Assembly (NCBI GenBank): GCA_031268095.1
Contig: JAIRXU010000017.1
Location: 1-64,000, forward strand
Reading direction: 5' to 3'
From: Oscillospiraceae bacterium
GTDB taxonomy: Bacteria > Bacillota > Clostridia > Oscillospirales > Acutalibacteraceae
DNA length: 64,000 nt
Of this stretch, positions 1 to 8,814 are shown piece after piece. Each line of letters begins with the position of its first letter. The first letter of the stretch is position 1. Below the pieces are notes generated by a model. That model was not told the DNA's origin. It saw only the letters and a list, made by a program, of their open reading frames with translations, and did no database searches. A program made the translations under genes and the position numbers.

Positions 1-138
1 GAGGTCCAGCAAGTATTTTTCCGCCGCGGAAAATATGGCGTCGGCCATCGCCGTGTCCACCGCGGGCGCGCAGCCGAACTGGGACAACAGCAGACTGACG
101 GCAAGCAAAAGCGGAAACAGGCGTTTGACATTCAACAT
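1..138 (-). CDS. Secreted protein, N-terminal fragment (cut by window edge)
   Basis: Only the first 46 codons are inside the window. The ATG lies 2 bases past the stop of the MacB-like permease gene and is preceded by AGAAGGG, so translation is probably coupled to it. The start is a clear export signal: residues K5 and R6, then a Leu-rich core through about residue 19, then QFGCAP. The Cys at about position 22 is preceded by QFG, which is a poor lipobox, so a lipoprotein is possible but not certain. After the signal the sequence is Ala-rich (VDTAMADAIFSAAEKYLLDL). As the third gene of an efflux-type operon it could be an outer or extracytoplasmic partner of the exporter. That is context only; too little sequence is present to assign a family. 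Confidence 0.6.
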   Translation of the reverse strand, partial: MLNVKRLFPLLLAVSLLLSQFGCAPAVDTAMADAIFSAAEKYLLDL

Positions 139-140
139 GG

Positions 141-1388
141 TCAATCCCTTCTGAGCGCGTCAATCGGCAGCATCTTCGCGGCCCGGCGCGCTGGGTAAAT
201 CCCAAAGAAAATACCAATAGCACTGGAGAATCCGATGGCGATGGCAATGGTGCGCAGCTTCATCGCGATGGGGATGTTCATATAAAACGCCACCACGGCC
301 GCCCCCGCGACACCCAAAATGAACCCTATAATCCCGCCGATGAGACAAAGAATCACGGACTCCGTCAGAAATTGCATAAGGATCGTCGATGTCTTCGCGC
401 CGAGCGCCTTGCGGATGCCGATTTCCCGCGTCCGCTCCGTGACGGACACCAGCATGATGTTCATGACGCCGATCCCCCCGACCACCAGCGAAATCGCGCT
501 GACGCCGGCAATGAACGTGGTCAGGATATTGATTACGCTGTCGAGCAGGTCGATGTACGTCGCCATGTTGGTCACGCCGTAGGCCTTGGACCCCGCGTTG
601 CCGTGACGGATATAGAGCAGGTTGGCCGCCGCGTTGCCGACGATATCGAGGTGACTTTCGTCGTTTGCCATGATATATACGTTGTCGTATGCCCCCTCGC
701 TGCCCATCATCTGGTCCGTCAGCGTCGCGGGCAGGATGAGCATCGTCATGGCGCTGGACATGCCGCCCATCAGTCCGCTGCTGTCGAGCATATCCGAAAA
801 CTTGTCGGAACTGCTGCCCATCATCTCAATGTCCACCAGCCCGATGATCTTCAGGTGCGCCGTCTGCCCGTTCATCGTCAGGTCGACATACCGTCTGATC
901 ACGTCAGTGGTGCCAAACATCGCCTTTGCCCCCATCTTCGGGATCAGGCAGACCCGCTGGGCGGACTGATATTCATCCTCATTGAAAAAGTGCCCCTCGA
1001 CGACGCCGGCAGCCAGAATGTAGCGCAAGTCCGTGTCTCCGGAAATCACAATGGCAAATCCCTCCGTTGTTTCGGAGCTCGCCGCCCCCATGCCGATGAT
1101 CTGAGGGGAAACATACTGGACGTCGTCCAGTTTCTTGATTTTCTCGACATCTTCCCTTGTGATATATTGGCTTGCGTCCGCCCGCATGGGATCAACGTTA
1201 ATGCTCACCATGCTCTGCCCCATGTCCCGAACCATCCCGACGATATAGTCCCGTCCGCCGTTGCCGACGGTGATGATCGCAATCACGGAGAAGACGCCGA
1301 TGATAATCCCCAGCATCGTCAGGAGCGAGCGCATGAGATTGGTCCGGATGCTGTATATCGCAATCCGAATATTTTCTTTGAAATTCAT
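141..1388 (-). CDS. MacB/FtsX-type ABC transporter permease
   Basis: This 415-residue membrane subunit belongs to the MacB/FtsX class, which couples ATP hydrolysis in the cytoplasm to work on the outer face of the membrane. The N-terminus (NIRIAIYSIRTNLMRSLLTM) leads into a first membrane helix with LGIIIGVFSVIAII. A large extracytoplasmic MacB-type core domain follows (about residues 45-275). The C-terminal FtsX domain has three helices and the family signature VGGIGVMNIMLVSVTERTRE followed by IGIRKALGA. There is no nucleotide-binding domain in this protein or in the visible part of the operon. The partner ATPase must lie beyond the left edge or elsewhere. The gene follows the adaptor gene by 40 bases. 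The substrate (peptide, lipoprotein, antibiotic) cannot be told from the sequence. Confidence 0.9.
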   Translation of the reverse strand: MNFKENIRIAIYSIRTNLMRSLLTMLGIIIGVFSVIAIITVGNGGRDYIVGMVRDMGQSMVSINVDPMRADASQYITREDVEKIKKLDDVQYVSPQIIGMGAASSETTEGFAIVISGDTDLRYILAAGVVEGHFFNEDEYQSAQRVCLIPKMGAKAMFGTTDVIRRYVDLTMNGQTAHLKIIGLVDIEMMGSSSDKFSDMLDSSGLMGGMSSAMTMLILPATLTDQMMGSEGAYDNVYIMANDESHLDIVGNAAANLLYIRHGNAGSKAYGVTNMATYIDLLDSVINILTTFIAGVSAISLVVGGIGVMNIMLVSVTERTREIGIRKALGAKTSTILMQFLTESVILCLIGGIIGFILGVAGAAVVAFYMNIPIAMKLRTIAIAIGFSSAIGIFFGIYPARRAAKMLPIDALRRD

Positions 1389-1428
1389 AAACGGTCCCTC
1401 ATCTCCATTCCGGGCGAAGTGTCCAAGG

Positions 1429-3048
1429 TCAGCCGTTCGCCGCGAGCTTGACCTTGTCTCCGTCCTTCATCGTCTTCACCGGCGCCTGGATAATCTCCTG
1501 TCCTTCTTTCAGGCCCTCGGTAATCTCATAGTAGGCGTTGCCGTCGAAGAGCCCGGTCTTCACCATCTGCTTGTGAATCGTCTTGGTGTCGCGGTCATAG
1601 AGGAAGACATAATAGCCTTCGTTGCCCTCGCTGATCTGCACGGACTGGATCGGCACACGCAAGACGTTGGATTTCTTTTCCAACTCGATGCTGACCTCAA
1701 CATCCAGCCCGATGGTGATGCTTTTGTCAGGCTGCGGAATGGTAATGCGGGCTTCGACCCCCTTGGCGGAACCGCTTGAGCCCATGAGGGAACTGATGTT
1801 GATGTCGCTGCTCTCTTTGGCCACAGGGCTGATATAGCTGACGATCGCGTCGAATTCCTGCCCGGATACTGACGTCACCTTGACTGACTGGTCCAGCGCC
1901 ACCTTGGCAATATCGTATTTCCCCAGCAGGAACGTTGCCGTGAACGGATAGTATTCCACCACCATCCCGCTGGGGGAATTGGAGAACAGGCCGGAGAGCA
2001 GGGAAGTGATGTCCGCGTTGCCGGTCGAGAGCGAGGCAAGCAGGCTCGTGACGTTGATGGACGAAGCGGGGTTGCTCGCTGCCCGGTCATGGTACACCTC
2101 CCCGGCGGCAATCCCAACGTCGCGGATGATGCCGTCCGTTTCAGCCACCCAGTTTTTCTTTAGCTGGCTGACCGTCGCCTGGGCCTGGAGGTAGGCCGCC
2201 TCGGCGGAATCGGATACGGACTTATATACGCTCTCCAGCGAACCGCCCACCTGCATGCTTAGCACGGAATCCTGAACCTTCAGCTGCACCAGTTCCAGGC
2301 TCGCGCTCACCAGTTCCGTGCTCCCCATCCCCATGCTGCTCATCATCGACTGGAGCGAGGACGAATTCATCATCAGCGAACCTCCCAACAGGTTCTGGAA
2401 CGCGCTGAGCGTCTGCGCGACAGAGCCGTTGGAGGCGAAGACCCGGTCCACCAGCAGGCTGGCCAGCCGGGTGTTCCCCAGCAATCCCGCAATGGACGCC
2501 TTGAGTTCGTCCAGCTGCGCGTTCCCAGCGGCGGACGTCGTGGCGGCGGCGCTGGCTGTTTCCGCCTCGGATTCCTTCTGGAGCTGCGCGACTTTCTTCT
2601 CCAGCTCAGCGATCTGCTTTTTCAGCGCGGCGGACTGTTTCGGCGCTTCCGCGGCGCTCTTTTGGTATTCTTGGTAGGACTTCTTCGCGTTCTCATAGTC
2701 CCGCTTCTTCAGCGCCAGCATACTGTCCAGGGAAGAAGCGTCGAATGTCGCCAGCACGTCGCCCTTTTTGACCATATCGCCAACCCGGACGTTGACGCCT
2801 GTCACCTTCGTCCCGTCCAGAATGGCGAAATTGCCCTGCCGGCCGGACTCCACTGTCGCCGAGGACGTGTAGGTGGAGATCAGGTCCCCGCGGTCCACCT
2901 GGATAATCCCGTCCGGTTTGAGCTCCGCTTCCTTGGAATTGGACTTCGCGACATAATAAACCGCATACCCCATCAGCGCCACAATCACGACACACGCGGT
3001 GATCATCATGATCTTCTTCTTGACGCTCTTTTTCCCGCCTGATTTCAT
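1429..3048 (-). CDS. HlyD/MacA-like membrane fusion (adaptor) protein
   Basis: This is an extracytoplasmic adaptor for the downstream MacB-like permease. A Lys-rich N-terminus leads into one membrane helix (IMMITACVVIVALMGYAVYY). The biotinyl-lipoyl half motif GTKVTGVNVRVGDMVKKGDV follows, then a long hairpin region rich in Lys/Glu/Gln/Ala that should form coiled coil (about residues 110-300, EYQKSAAEAPKQSAALKKQI and onward). A second lipoyl half and a beta-barrel region follow, ending in an RND-adaptor-like tail (LKEGQEIIQAPVKTMKDGDK). At about 539 residues it is long for MacA (about 370) because the hairpin carries a poorly conserved insertion. Two ATGs lie six bases apart. The second is preferred because AAAGGA sits about 8 bases upstream of it, against 2 bases for the first. 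First gene of the operon. Confidence 0.85.
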   Translation of the reverse strand: MKSGGKKSVKKKIMMITACVVIVALMGYAVYYVAKSNSKEAELKPDGIIQVDRGDLISTYTSSATVESGRQGNFAILDGTKVTGVNVRVGDMVKKGDVLATFDASSLDSMLALKKRDYENAKKSYQEYQKSAAEAPKQSAALKKQIAELEKKVAQLQKESEAETASAAATTSAAGNAQLDELKASIAGLLGNTRLASLLVDRVFASNGSVAQTLSAFQNLLGGSLMMNSSSLQSMMSSMGMGSTELVSASLELVQLKVQDSVLSMQVGGSLESVYKSVSDSAEAAYLQAQATVSQLKKNWVAETDGIIRDVGIAAGEVYHDRAASNPASSINVTSLLASLSTGNADITSLLSGLFSNSPSGMVVEYYPFTATFLLGKYDIAKVALDQSVKVTSVSGQEFDAIVSYISPVAKESSDINISSLMGSSGSAKGVEARITIPQPDKSITIGLDVEVSIELEKKSNVLRVPIQSVQISEGNEGYYVFLYDRDTKTIHKQMVKTGLFDGNAYYEITEGLKEGQEIIQAPVKTMKDGDKVKLAANG

Positions 3049-3366
3049 AGTCATCTTCCTTTACTCCTATTTTCTCTAGCGATTCCTCACGCGCAAGATA
3101 TTCCGTGTTCTCGGTCCTCTGACTACATCATACACCAATCGGGCCGCAAAGAAAAGCGCTTTTACCCCTATTTTACGGAAAGTTTACATTTCTCCCCAAG
3201 TGGCAATCATTCCCCGACAATGTGTTGTTTTTGCGTCAAATCCTGAACTTTTACAGAAGAGGGCAGAGACTCCCACCCGCCGCCGCCCCGCCTGAAAAAT
3301 TTTCTTTACATTTCCCCCCGGAACTGGTACAATAGTGCCATAGATTAAACGAGAGGATGGATCAGG
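3049..3366. other. Divergent intergenic region between exporter operon and oxidoreductase gene
   Basis: No coding sequence is supported here. On the plus strand a good SigA-type promoter sits at the right end (annotated separately). On the minus strand I see only weak candidates for the exporter operon: TTGGGG (3194-3199) with an 18-base spacer to TAAAAT (3170-3175), and a TATGAT element near 3128 without a matching -35. The right part also has a C-rich run (3281-3292). No hairpin terminator or recognised riboswitch is visible. Confidence 0.5.
3305..3333 (+). promoter_or_regulatory. SigA-type promoter for the Gfo/Idh/MocA gene
   Basis: TTTACA (3305-3310) and TACAAT (3328-3333) are separated by 17 bases, close to the vegetative consensus. 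Transcription would begin near 3340 and give a short leader with a GAGAGGAT ribosome-binding site before the ATG at 3367. Confidence 0.65.
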
Positions 3367-4428
3367 ATGCCCAAAGTCAACATTGCCGTGATCGGCTGCG
3401 GCAGCATCGCCAACGCCGCCCACCTGCCCAACTACGCCAAGAACCCCGACGCGGAGGTTCGGTACTGCTGCGATATCATCCCCGCGCGGGCCGACGAAGC
3501 CGCGGAGAAGTATGGCGGGAAAGCCGTCTACGATTATCATGAGATCCTGGACGACCCGGAGCTGTACGCCGTCTCCGTCTGCACCCACAATGACTTTCAT
3601 GCCCCGATCAGCATCGATTTTCTCCGGGCGGGCAAAGACGTCCTTTGCGAGAAACCCGCCGCCCGCATTCTCTCCGAGGCGCTGGAGATGCAGCGCGTCC
3701 AGCACGAAACCGGCCGTCTCCTCAGCATCGGCGTCGTCAACCGCTTCGGCGACGCGGTCAACCGTGTCAAAGCCATGATCGTGGCGGGGGACCTTGGCGA
3801 AGTCTTCCATGTCTACGCCAGCTTCCGCGCGCACCGCTCCATCCCGGGCCTGGGGGGAGACTTCACCACCAAGGCCATTTCCGGCGGCGGCGCACTGATC
3901 GACTGGGGCGTCCACTACCTAGACCTGGTCTTCTATTGCTGCGGCGAACCGAAGCCCCGGACAGCCAGCGGCGAAGCTTTCTGCAAATTGGGGAAAGATA
4001 TCAAAGATTATACGTGCCTGAACATGTGGGCCCAGCGCGAGGCCAACGAAGCAGGAACTTATGACGTTGACGATTCCGTCACCGGCATCGTCCGGACCGA
4101 CGGCCCCGTCATCACCCTCCATGGCGCCTGGGCGCAGAACATCGGCGTTTCCGAAACATTCATTGACTTCATGGGCGACCTCGGTGGGATCCGTCTGACC
4201 TATTGCGGTGATTTCGTCTATTACACCGCCAAGCACGGCGCGCTGCTGGAAGTGAAGCCCAAATATCCGACGGTCGATTTTTACCAGACGGAGATCAACT
4301 CTTTCGTCAGCAGCGTTATCACCCGCCAGCCCAATCAGGCCTGCATCGACAACACCATCGCCACTTCGAAGATCATGGATGCCATCTACCGTTCCAGCGA
4401 AGCCCATGCGGAAATGACGATCGACTGA
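3367..4428 (+). CDS. Gfo/Idh/MocA family NAD(P)-dependent oxidoreductase
   Basis: A cytoplasmic dehydrogenase of 353 residues, the usual family length. The N-terminal Rossmann fold opens with VNIAVIGCGSIANAAHLPNY, the GxGxxA nucleotide-binding loop. The family signature CEKPAA is at about residues 95-100, with Lys97 as the expected catalytic-site lysine. The C-terminal alpha/beta domain follows from about residue 120, with the substrate-facing GGALIDWGVHYLDL segment carrying the usual conserved Asp and His. The family oxidises or epimerises sugars, inositols and related polyols; the exact substrate cannot be read from sequence. It appears monocistronic from its own promoter, and the gap of 114 bases to the next gene shows no convincing terminator. 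Confidence 0.9.
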   Translation: MPKVNIAVIGCGSIANAAHLPNYAKNPDAEVRYCCDIIPARADEAAEKYGGKAVYDYHEILDDPELYAVSVCTHNDFHAPISIDFLRAGKDVLCEKPAARILSEALEMQRVQHETGRLLSIGVVNRFGDAVNRVKAMIVAGDLGEVFHVYASFRAHRSIPGLGGDFTTKAISGGGALIDWGVHYLDLVFYCCGEPKPRTASGEAFCKLGKDIKDYTCLNMWAQREANEAGTYDVDDSVTGIVRTDGPVITLHGAWAQNIGVSETFIDFMGDLGGIRLTYCGDFVYYTAKHGALLEVKPKYPTVDFYQTEINSFVSSVITRQPNQACIDNTIATSKIMDAIYRSSEAHAEMTID

Positions 4429-4542
4429 GGCTGCCGAGCCCCTTGCGCCGCGCGGCCTCGCCCGCGCCTGCTATTTTCTTAACTTTGCGCTTTCGAATCT
4501 CATGATTTTCATGATGGACATTCAGAAGGGGAGGAACCGATT

Positions 4543-5664
4543 TTGCGTACCCGTACTTTGAGGCCGCTGCGCTGCCTGGCGGCCCTGCTGGTCCTGGCGC
4601 TGCTGCCGTCCCTGTTCGCCGGCTGCGGCCCGCGCACCAAGTCGCCCGGTCAGATCGTCATTATTACCGGCGGCCTGGCCAGCATGCCGGAGGAATATGC
4701 CAAAGCCCTGGCGCTGGAATCCGCTTTCGACAAAGGCACGGTCATTGTTCGCCGCGTAGACGACGCGGACCTGCAAAGCTACACCAAAATGCGCACACTG
4801 GCGGAACAGCTCTTGGTCAGTTACCCTAATCTCTACGGTATTGTCTACGCCCGAGGCACCGCAGGGATCCTCGGCGCGGCGGAATACCTTCACACCACCC
4901 GCCCGGAAACCCATCAGGTGGTCTGTGTGCCGGAAACCAGTGAGACTCTTTGGAAGATCCCCGCAGAACTAATCCTGGATTATGACCGGACGGCCATGGC
5001 GGAAGCGGCAGTAGAGGCCGCCAAAACCCTGGGCGCGGGCGCGCTACTCTATTTCCATTCCGAGCGCCAGCAGGCGGAGTCGGGCCAGCAGGCTCTGCAA
5101 ACCGCCATCCAGACTCAATGTAAAGACCAGGGCCTGGACTACGACTACAATCTTTGCCCGGATACCCGCGAAACCAGCGCGGAAGATCTGCAAACGTACT
5201 ATCATTCCATCGTCGCGGCGCATGCCCAGAAAAACGCCGGCCAGACCATTGCTTATTTCGCGGCTGATCCCCAGGCCCAGCGCTGGCTGGTGGACGCCGC
5301 GCTGCAACAGAAAGGCGTCGTCCCCGGCATGAGTTACGGCGCGCTTTCCCTGGGCTTCCCCGCCGCGTTCTCCGTTGATCTCAAGGATCATTACGGCGAC
5401 GCGGCCTACCTCCTGGAGCGCGTGAGCGCCGCCGCGAAGGAGCAGGAGGTCGCCGGGCAGATCGCCCTCTGGCAGCTCTCCCTGCCGGCCGCGATGGTGG
5501 GCACGGCGGTGGAATACCTCGCCCGGGGCTACGAAAAAGCGCCTACGGATTCCCATGTGCGCGCAGCGGCCAAAGCCGCCGCCGGCCGTCAGCTGAAGGT
5601 CCGCGCCCTGTCAGATACGCTTCCGTCCTATGGCTTCATCTGTCCCCTGAAGCCGGTCAAATAG
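4543..5664 (+). CDS. DUF3798-like periplasmic-binding-fold lipoprotein
   Basis: This is a predicted secreted, membrane-anchored protein of 373 residues. It starts on TTG, chosen because AGAAGGGGAGG lies a normal distance upstream and the N-terminus is a signal peptide: basic RTRTLRPLR, hydrophobic LAALLVLALLPSL, then FAGC as a lipobox-like site. The mature part begins with QIVIITGGLASMPEEYAKAL and alternates strands and helices like the substrate-binding proteins of sugar or basic-membrane-protein transporters. I recognise a resemblance to DUF3798 proteins of Clostridia. No permease or ATPase gene is adjacent, so no transport role can be claimed. Two copies of TCATGAT at 4500-4515 precede the ribosome-binding site; their meaning is unknown. 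Confidence 0.7.
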   Translation: MRTRTLRPLRCLAALLVLALLPSLFAGCGPRTKSPGQIVIITGGLASMPEEYAKALALESAFDKGTVIVRRVDDADLQSYTKMRTLAEQLLVSYPNLYGIVYARGTAGILGAAEYLHTTRPETHQVVCVPETSETLWKIPAELILDYDRTAMAEAAVEAAKTLGAGALLYFHSERQQAESGQQALQTAIQTQCKDQGLDYDYNLCPDTRETSAEDLQTYYHSIVAAHAQKNAGQTIAYFAADPQAQRWLVDAALQQKGVVPGMSYGALSLGFPAAFSVDLKDHYGDAAYLLERVSAAAKEQEVAGQIALWQLSLPAAMVGTAVEYLARGYEKAPTDSHVRAAAKAAAGRQLKVRALSDTLPSYGFICPLKPVK

Positions 5665-5719
5665 GGACACGGGGCAGCTTCGCCAAAAGATAAAAAATAC
5701 CAGTCCCGGGAGGTTCTTC

Positions 5720-6442
5720 ATGTCTTCTCTCAAATATCACCGCGTCCTGCTCAAACTCAGCGGGGAAGTTTTGGCCGGGGAATCCGGCGGCGGAATTGAC
5801 TTCTCCGTTGCCGAGCGCATCTGCGCCGAGGTCGTGTCCTGCGTCCGGGCTGGGGCGGAACTCGCGCTGGTCGTCGGCGGCGGCAACTTCTGGCGGGGCC
5901 GCACCGGCGGCAGGATGGACGCCGTCCGCGCGGACCAGATGGGCATGCTGGCTACAGTGATGAACGCCATCGCTTTAGCGGATACCCTAGAACAGCTGGG
6001 CGTCGGTACGCTGGTGCAGTGTTCGCTGTTCCTGCCCCAGGTTGTCTCCCCCATCAGCAAACCCGCGGCCCTGGCCGCGCTGGCGGAAGGGAAAGTCGTC
6101 CTCTTCGGCGGCGGCACGGGAAACCCTTTCTTTACCACCGACTCCACGGCGGCGCTCCGGGCGGCGGAAATTGAAGCCGACGTTGTATTGAAGGCCACCA
6201 ATGTGGACGGCGTTTACGATAAGGATCCCCGCCGGTACCCTTCCGCCGTCAAATTCGACGTCCTCACCCATGATGACATCCTGACCCGCCGCCTGCGGGT
6301 GATGGACAGCACCGCCGCGTCCCTCTGCCGGGACAACGGCATTCCCATGCTGGTCTTCAACCTCAGCGACCCGTCTCATATTTCCCGCGCCATCCGGGGA
6401 GAGTCCGTCGGCACACTCATCACGGACGCCCCCGCTTCCTAA
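5720..6442 (+). CDS. pyrH: UMP kinase
   Basis: Phosphorylates UMP to UDP with ATP in the cytoplasm, the first committed kinase step toward UTP and CTP. The 240-residue length matches bacterial PyrH hexamers. Visible motifs are the N-terminal kinase segment HRVLLKLSGEVLAG, the glycine-rich VVGGGNFWRGR, the regulatory/UMP segment RADQMGMLATVMNAIAL, and KATNVDGVYDKDP, typical of amino-acid-kinase folds. GGGAGG precedes the ATG. It opens a run of translation, envelope and isoprenoid genes whose order (pyrH-frr-uppS-cdsA-dxr-rseP-ispG) is common in Clostridia, so co-transcription with frr is likely. Confidence 0.97.
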   Translation: MSSLKYHRVLLKLSGEVLAGESGGGIDFSVAERICAEVVSCVRAGAELALVVGGGNFWRGRTGGRMDAVRADQMGMLATVMNAIALADTLEQLGVGTLVQCSLFLPQVVSPISKPAALAALAEGKVVLFGGGTGNPFFTTDSTAALRAAEIEADVVLKATNVDGVYDKDPRRYPSAVKFDVLTHDDILTRRLRVMDSTAASLCRDNGIPMLVFNLSDPSHISRAIRGESVGTLITDAPAS

Positions 6443-6500
6443 CATCTGCTGGCATCTCAATAAAATATTATTTAGTATCTAGAAAGGTTGGGTTATTTTT

Positions 6501-7055
6501 ATGGAAGACGCCATTGCTGCCGCCGCAGCCAAAATGGACAAAACCATCGCCGCGCTGAAGACAGAGTTCGGCTCCATCCGCGCCGGCCGCGCCAATCCCG
6601 CCGTGCTGGACAAAATCCGGGTGGATTATTACGGTACGCCAACCCCGATCAATCAGCTCGCCGCCGTTTCTGTGACGGAAGCGCGCATCCTCACCATCCA
6701 GCCTTGGGACGCTTCTGTGCTCCACGGCGTCGAAAAGGCCATCCAGTCCTCGGATCTGGGGATCAACCCCCAGAGCGACGGCCGCACCATCCGCCTGACC
6801 TTCCCCCAACTGACGGAAGACCACCGCAAAGGCATCGTGCGGGATCTCCACAAAATGGCGGAGGAAGCGAAAGTCTCTGCTCGGGGCGCCCGGCGGGACG
6901 CGATTGACAAATTGAAGAAGCAGCAAAAGGCGGCGGAAATCACGGAAGACGACCTCAAGGACGCCGAAAAAGAGCTTCAGGACCTCACCGACAAACACAT
7001 CAAGGACATTGACGCCGTCTTAGCCGCCAAAGAGAAAGAGGTCATGGAGGTCTAA
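6501..7055 (+). CDS. frr: Ribosome recycling factor
   Basis: With EF-G it splits post-termination ribosomes. The 184 residues match the family. The sequence is the expected all-helical arm plus small beta domain: MDKTIAALKTEFGSIRAGRA at the start, the conserved hinge YYGTPTPINQLAAVSV, then SDLGINPQSDGRTIRL and the C-terminal coiled arm ending KEKEVMEV. A leader of 58 bases, locally A/T-rich, separates it from pyrH; AGAAAGG lies upstream of the ATG but the distance is long. Confidence 0.97.
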   Translation: MEDAIAAAAAKMDKTIAALKTEFGSIRAGRANPAVLDKIRVDYYGTPTPINQLAAVSVTEARILTIQPWDASVLHGVEKAIQSSDLGINPQSDGRTIRLTFPQLTEDHRKGIVRDLHKMAEEAKVSARGARRDAIDKLKKQQKAAEITEDDLKDAEKELQDLTDKHIKDIDAVLAAKEKEVMEV

Positions 7056-7083
7056 GCCCGCCCAAACAGAAAGGCACCATTCT

Positions 7084-7842
7084 ATGGCCGCATATCCAAG
7101 CCTGCCGCAGCATATCGGTATTATCATGGACGGCAACGGCCGCTGGGCCAAGCAGCGGGGCTTGCCCCGCGCGGAAGGGCACAAAGCCGGCGTCAAAGTC
7201 TTCGAGCGCATCAGCGAATACGCTGCTGCCCTGGGAATTCCGTGCCTGACCTTCTATGCCTTTTCTACGGAAAACTGGCAGCGCCCGGCGGCGGAGGTCC
7301 AGGCCATCATGGCGCTCTTCCGCCGCCAGCTGGACGAAATGGAAGCCCGCTGGGAGGAGAATGAGCGCAAGCGCTTCCGTATCCGCTATATCGGCGACCT
7401 TGAGCCCGGCGGCCCTGTTCCGGAGGATATTATCCGCAAACTGCGGGACATGGAAGCCCGCGCGCGCGACAAAGACAAAACCATCGTCAACATCGCCGTC
7501 AATTACGGCGGGCGGCAGGAGATCCTCCGGGCTGCCCGGCGGGCGGCTGCCCTGGCGGCCCACGGCGCGCTGCGCCCGGAAGAGATCTCGGAAGCCGACC
7601 TGGAGGCCGGGCTCTACACTGCCGGGCAGCCAGCCCCGGACCTAATTATTCGCCCCAGCGGGGAACTGCGTCTGTCCAATTTTCTGCTTTGGCAGAGCGC
7701 TTACGCAGAGCTCTGGTTCTCCGACGTCCTCTGGCCCGACTTCACCGAACGCGACCTGGACACGGCGCTGGAAGATTTTTCCAGGCGCCACCGCCGCTTT
7801 GGCGATATCGGAGACCCGCCTCCGTCTTCTCTTTCGTTCTAG
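7084..7842 (+). CDS. uppS: Isoprenyl transferase (undecaprenyl diphosphate synthase)
   Basis: A cis-prenyltransferase that builds undecaprenyl diphosphate, the lipid carrier for peptidoglycan and wall polymers, from farnesyl diphosphate and IPP. At 252 residues it matches the family. The N-terminal HIGIIMDGNGRWAKQRGLPR carries the catalytic Asp and the diphosphate-binding Arg/His set; YAFSTENWQRP, NIAVNYGGRQEI and DLIIRPSGELRLSNFLLWQS are the remaining family blocks, including the Mg/IPP-binding residues near the C-terminus. It sits 28 bases after frr and ahead of cdsA, dxr and ispG, so precursor synthesis and use are encoded together. Confidence 0.97.
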   Translation: MAAYPSLPQHIGIIMDGNGRWAKQRGLPRAEGHKAGVKVFERISEYAAALGIPCLTFYAFSTENWQRPAAEVQAIMALFRRQLDEMEARWEENERKRFRIRYIGDLEPGGPVPEDIIRKLRDMEARARDKDKTIVNIAVNYGGRQEILRAARRAAALAAHGALRPEEISEADLEAGLYTAGQPAPDLIIRPSGELRLSNFLLWQSAYAELWFSDVLWPDFTERDLDTALEDFSRRHRRFGDIGDPPPSSLSF

Positions 7843-7873
7843 TTTTTAATGTTTAAAATGGGGGGTCCTTCTT

Positions 7874-8755
7874 ATGAAGGCGCGCGTTATTACAGGCCTG
7901 GTTGGTTTGGGCATCGCTATCGCTGTGCTGTGTTTCATCACTTCGCCGCTGCTGGGAATTCTGATCGTTCCTTTCGCGGCGCTGGCGGCGTTCGAGATCA
8001 TGCATGTGGCCGGCGTCCGCAGCAAACCGATGCTCGGCCTGGGCATCGCAGTGGCCGCCGCGCTGCCGCCGCTGATAGAATACGACGTCCTGTGCCGGCT
8101 GCACATCCCCGTCTCGGCCGCGCTGACCTGCTACATGCTCCTGCTTTTTGCGCTGATGCTGGTTCGGCACGAGGAAACGAAATTCGAACATGTGCCGATG
8201 ACCCTGCTGGCTTCCCTGGCCGTGCCCTGCGCCCTGTCCGCCCTCACGGGGACGCGGGACCTCCTCCGGCTTCAGGAAGGCGCGGCTTTCCATCAGAGTC
8301 TGGCCATCTACTTTCTCTATTTCACCCTCAGTCTCGCCTGGATCACCGATACGTTCGCCTATTTTGTCGGCGTTAAGTTCGGCAAACATAAACTCTGCCC
8401 CAAAATCAGCCCCAAAAAGACGGTGGAAGGGGCCCTGAGCGGCCTGTTGCTGACGGCGGGATTCAACGCCCTGTTCGCCTTTCTGTTCAATACCTTCTGG
8501 CTCGACGGCTTTCGCCTGCGAATCTGGGTGATTTTGCTGGTGTCTCTGTTCGTCAGCGTGATCTCCATGCTGGGGGATCTGACGGCCTCGCTGCTCAAAC
8601 GCAACTTCGGCGCGAAGGACTTTGGCAAGCTCTTCCCCGGCCATGGCGGGGTTATGGACCGCTTCGACAGTCTGCTGTTCGTCGCGCCAACGCTTTACAT
8701 CCTCCTGCTGCTTTCGTTTACTTATCACATCCCCGCCTTTTATATGCCCCTGTAA
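7874..8755 (+). CDS. cdsA: Phosphatidate cytidylyltransferase (CDP-diglyceride synthase)
   Basis: An integral membrane enzyme that makes CDP-diacylglycerol from phosphatidate and CTP for phospholipid synthesis. The 293 residues form about eight hydrophobic helices. The C-terminal signature is clear: SMLGDLTASLLKRNFGAKDF, then GKLFPGHGGVMDRFDSLLF, with the conserved Asp, Lys and Gly-rich stretch. The preceding WITDTFAYFVGVKFGKHKL and CPKISPKKTVEGALSG are also family-typical. The ATG follows a GGGGGGT stretch that can serve as ribosome-binding site. Confidence 0.96.
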   Translation: MKARVITGLVGLGIAIAVLCFITSPLLGILIVPFAALAAFEIMHVAGVRSKPMLGLGIAVAAALPPLIEYDVLCRLHIPVSAALTCYMLLLFALMLVRHEETKFEHVPMTLLASLAVPCALSALTGTRDLLRLQEGAAFHQSLAIYFLYFTLSLAWITDTFAYFVGVKFGKHKLCPKISPKKTVEGALSGLLLTAGFNALFAFLFNTFWLDGFRLRIWVILLVSLFVSVISMLGDLTASLLKRNFGAKDFGKLFPGHGGVMDRFDSLLFVAPTLYILLLLSFTYHIPAFYMPL

Positions 8756-8814
8756 CCCTCTGTTGACATAATCCAAATATCCAATTTTCTAAACTCTAGA
8801 ATTCGGGTGATCTC

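Noticed and set aside
372-1451. Plus-strand open frame of about 360 codons opposite the MacB-like gene
   Set aside because: Its composition is that of an antisense shadow (His/Asp/Arg-rich) and the minus-strand gene has clear FtsX motifs.
4428-4500. G+C-rich inverted repeat after the oxidoreductase gene as a terminator
   Set aside because: The arms (GAGGC/GCCTC) are short, the loop is over 20 bases, and the following T-tract is interrupted.
4500-4515. Two copies of TCATGAT upstream of the DUF3798-like gene as an operator
   Set aside because: Too short and without a recognisable promoter nearby; could be chance.
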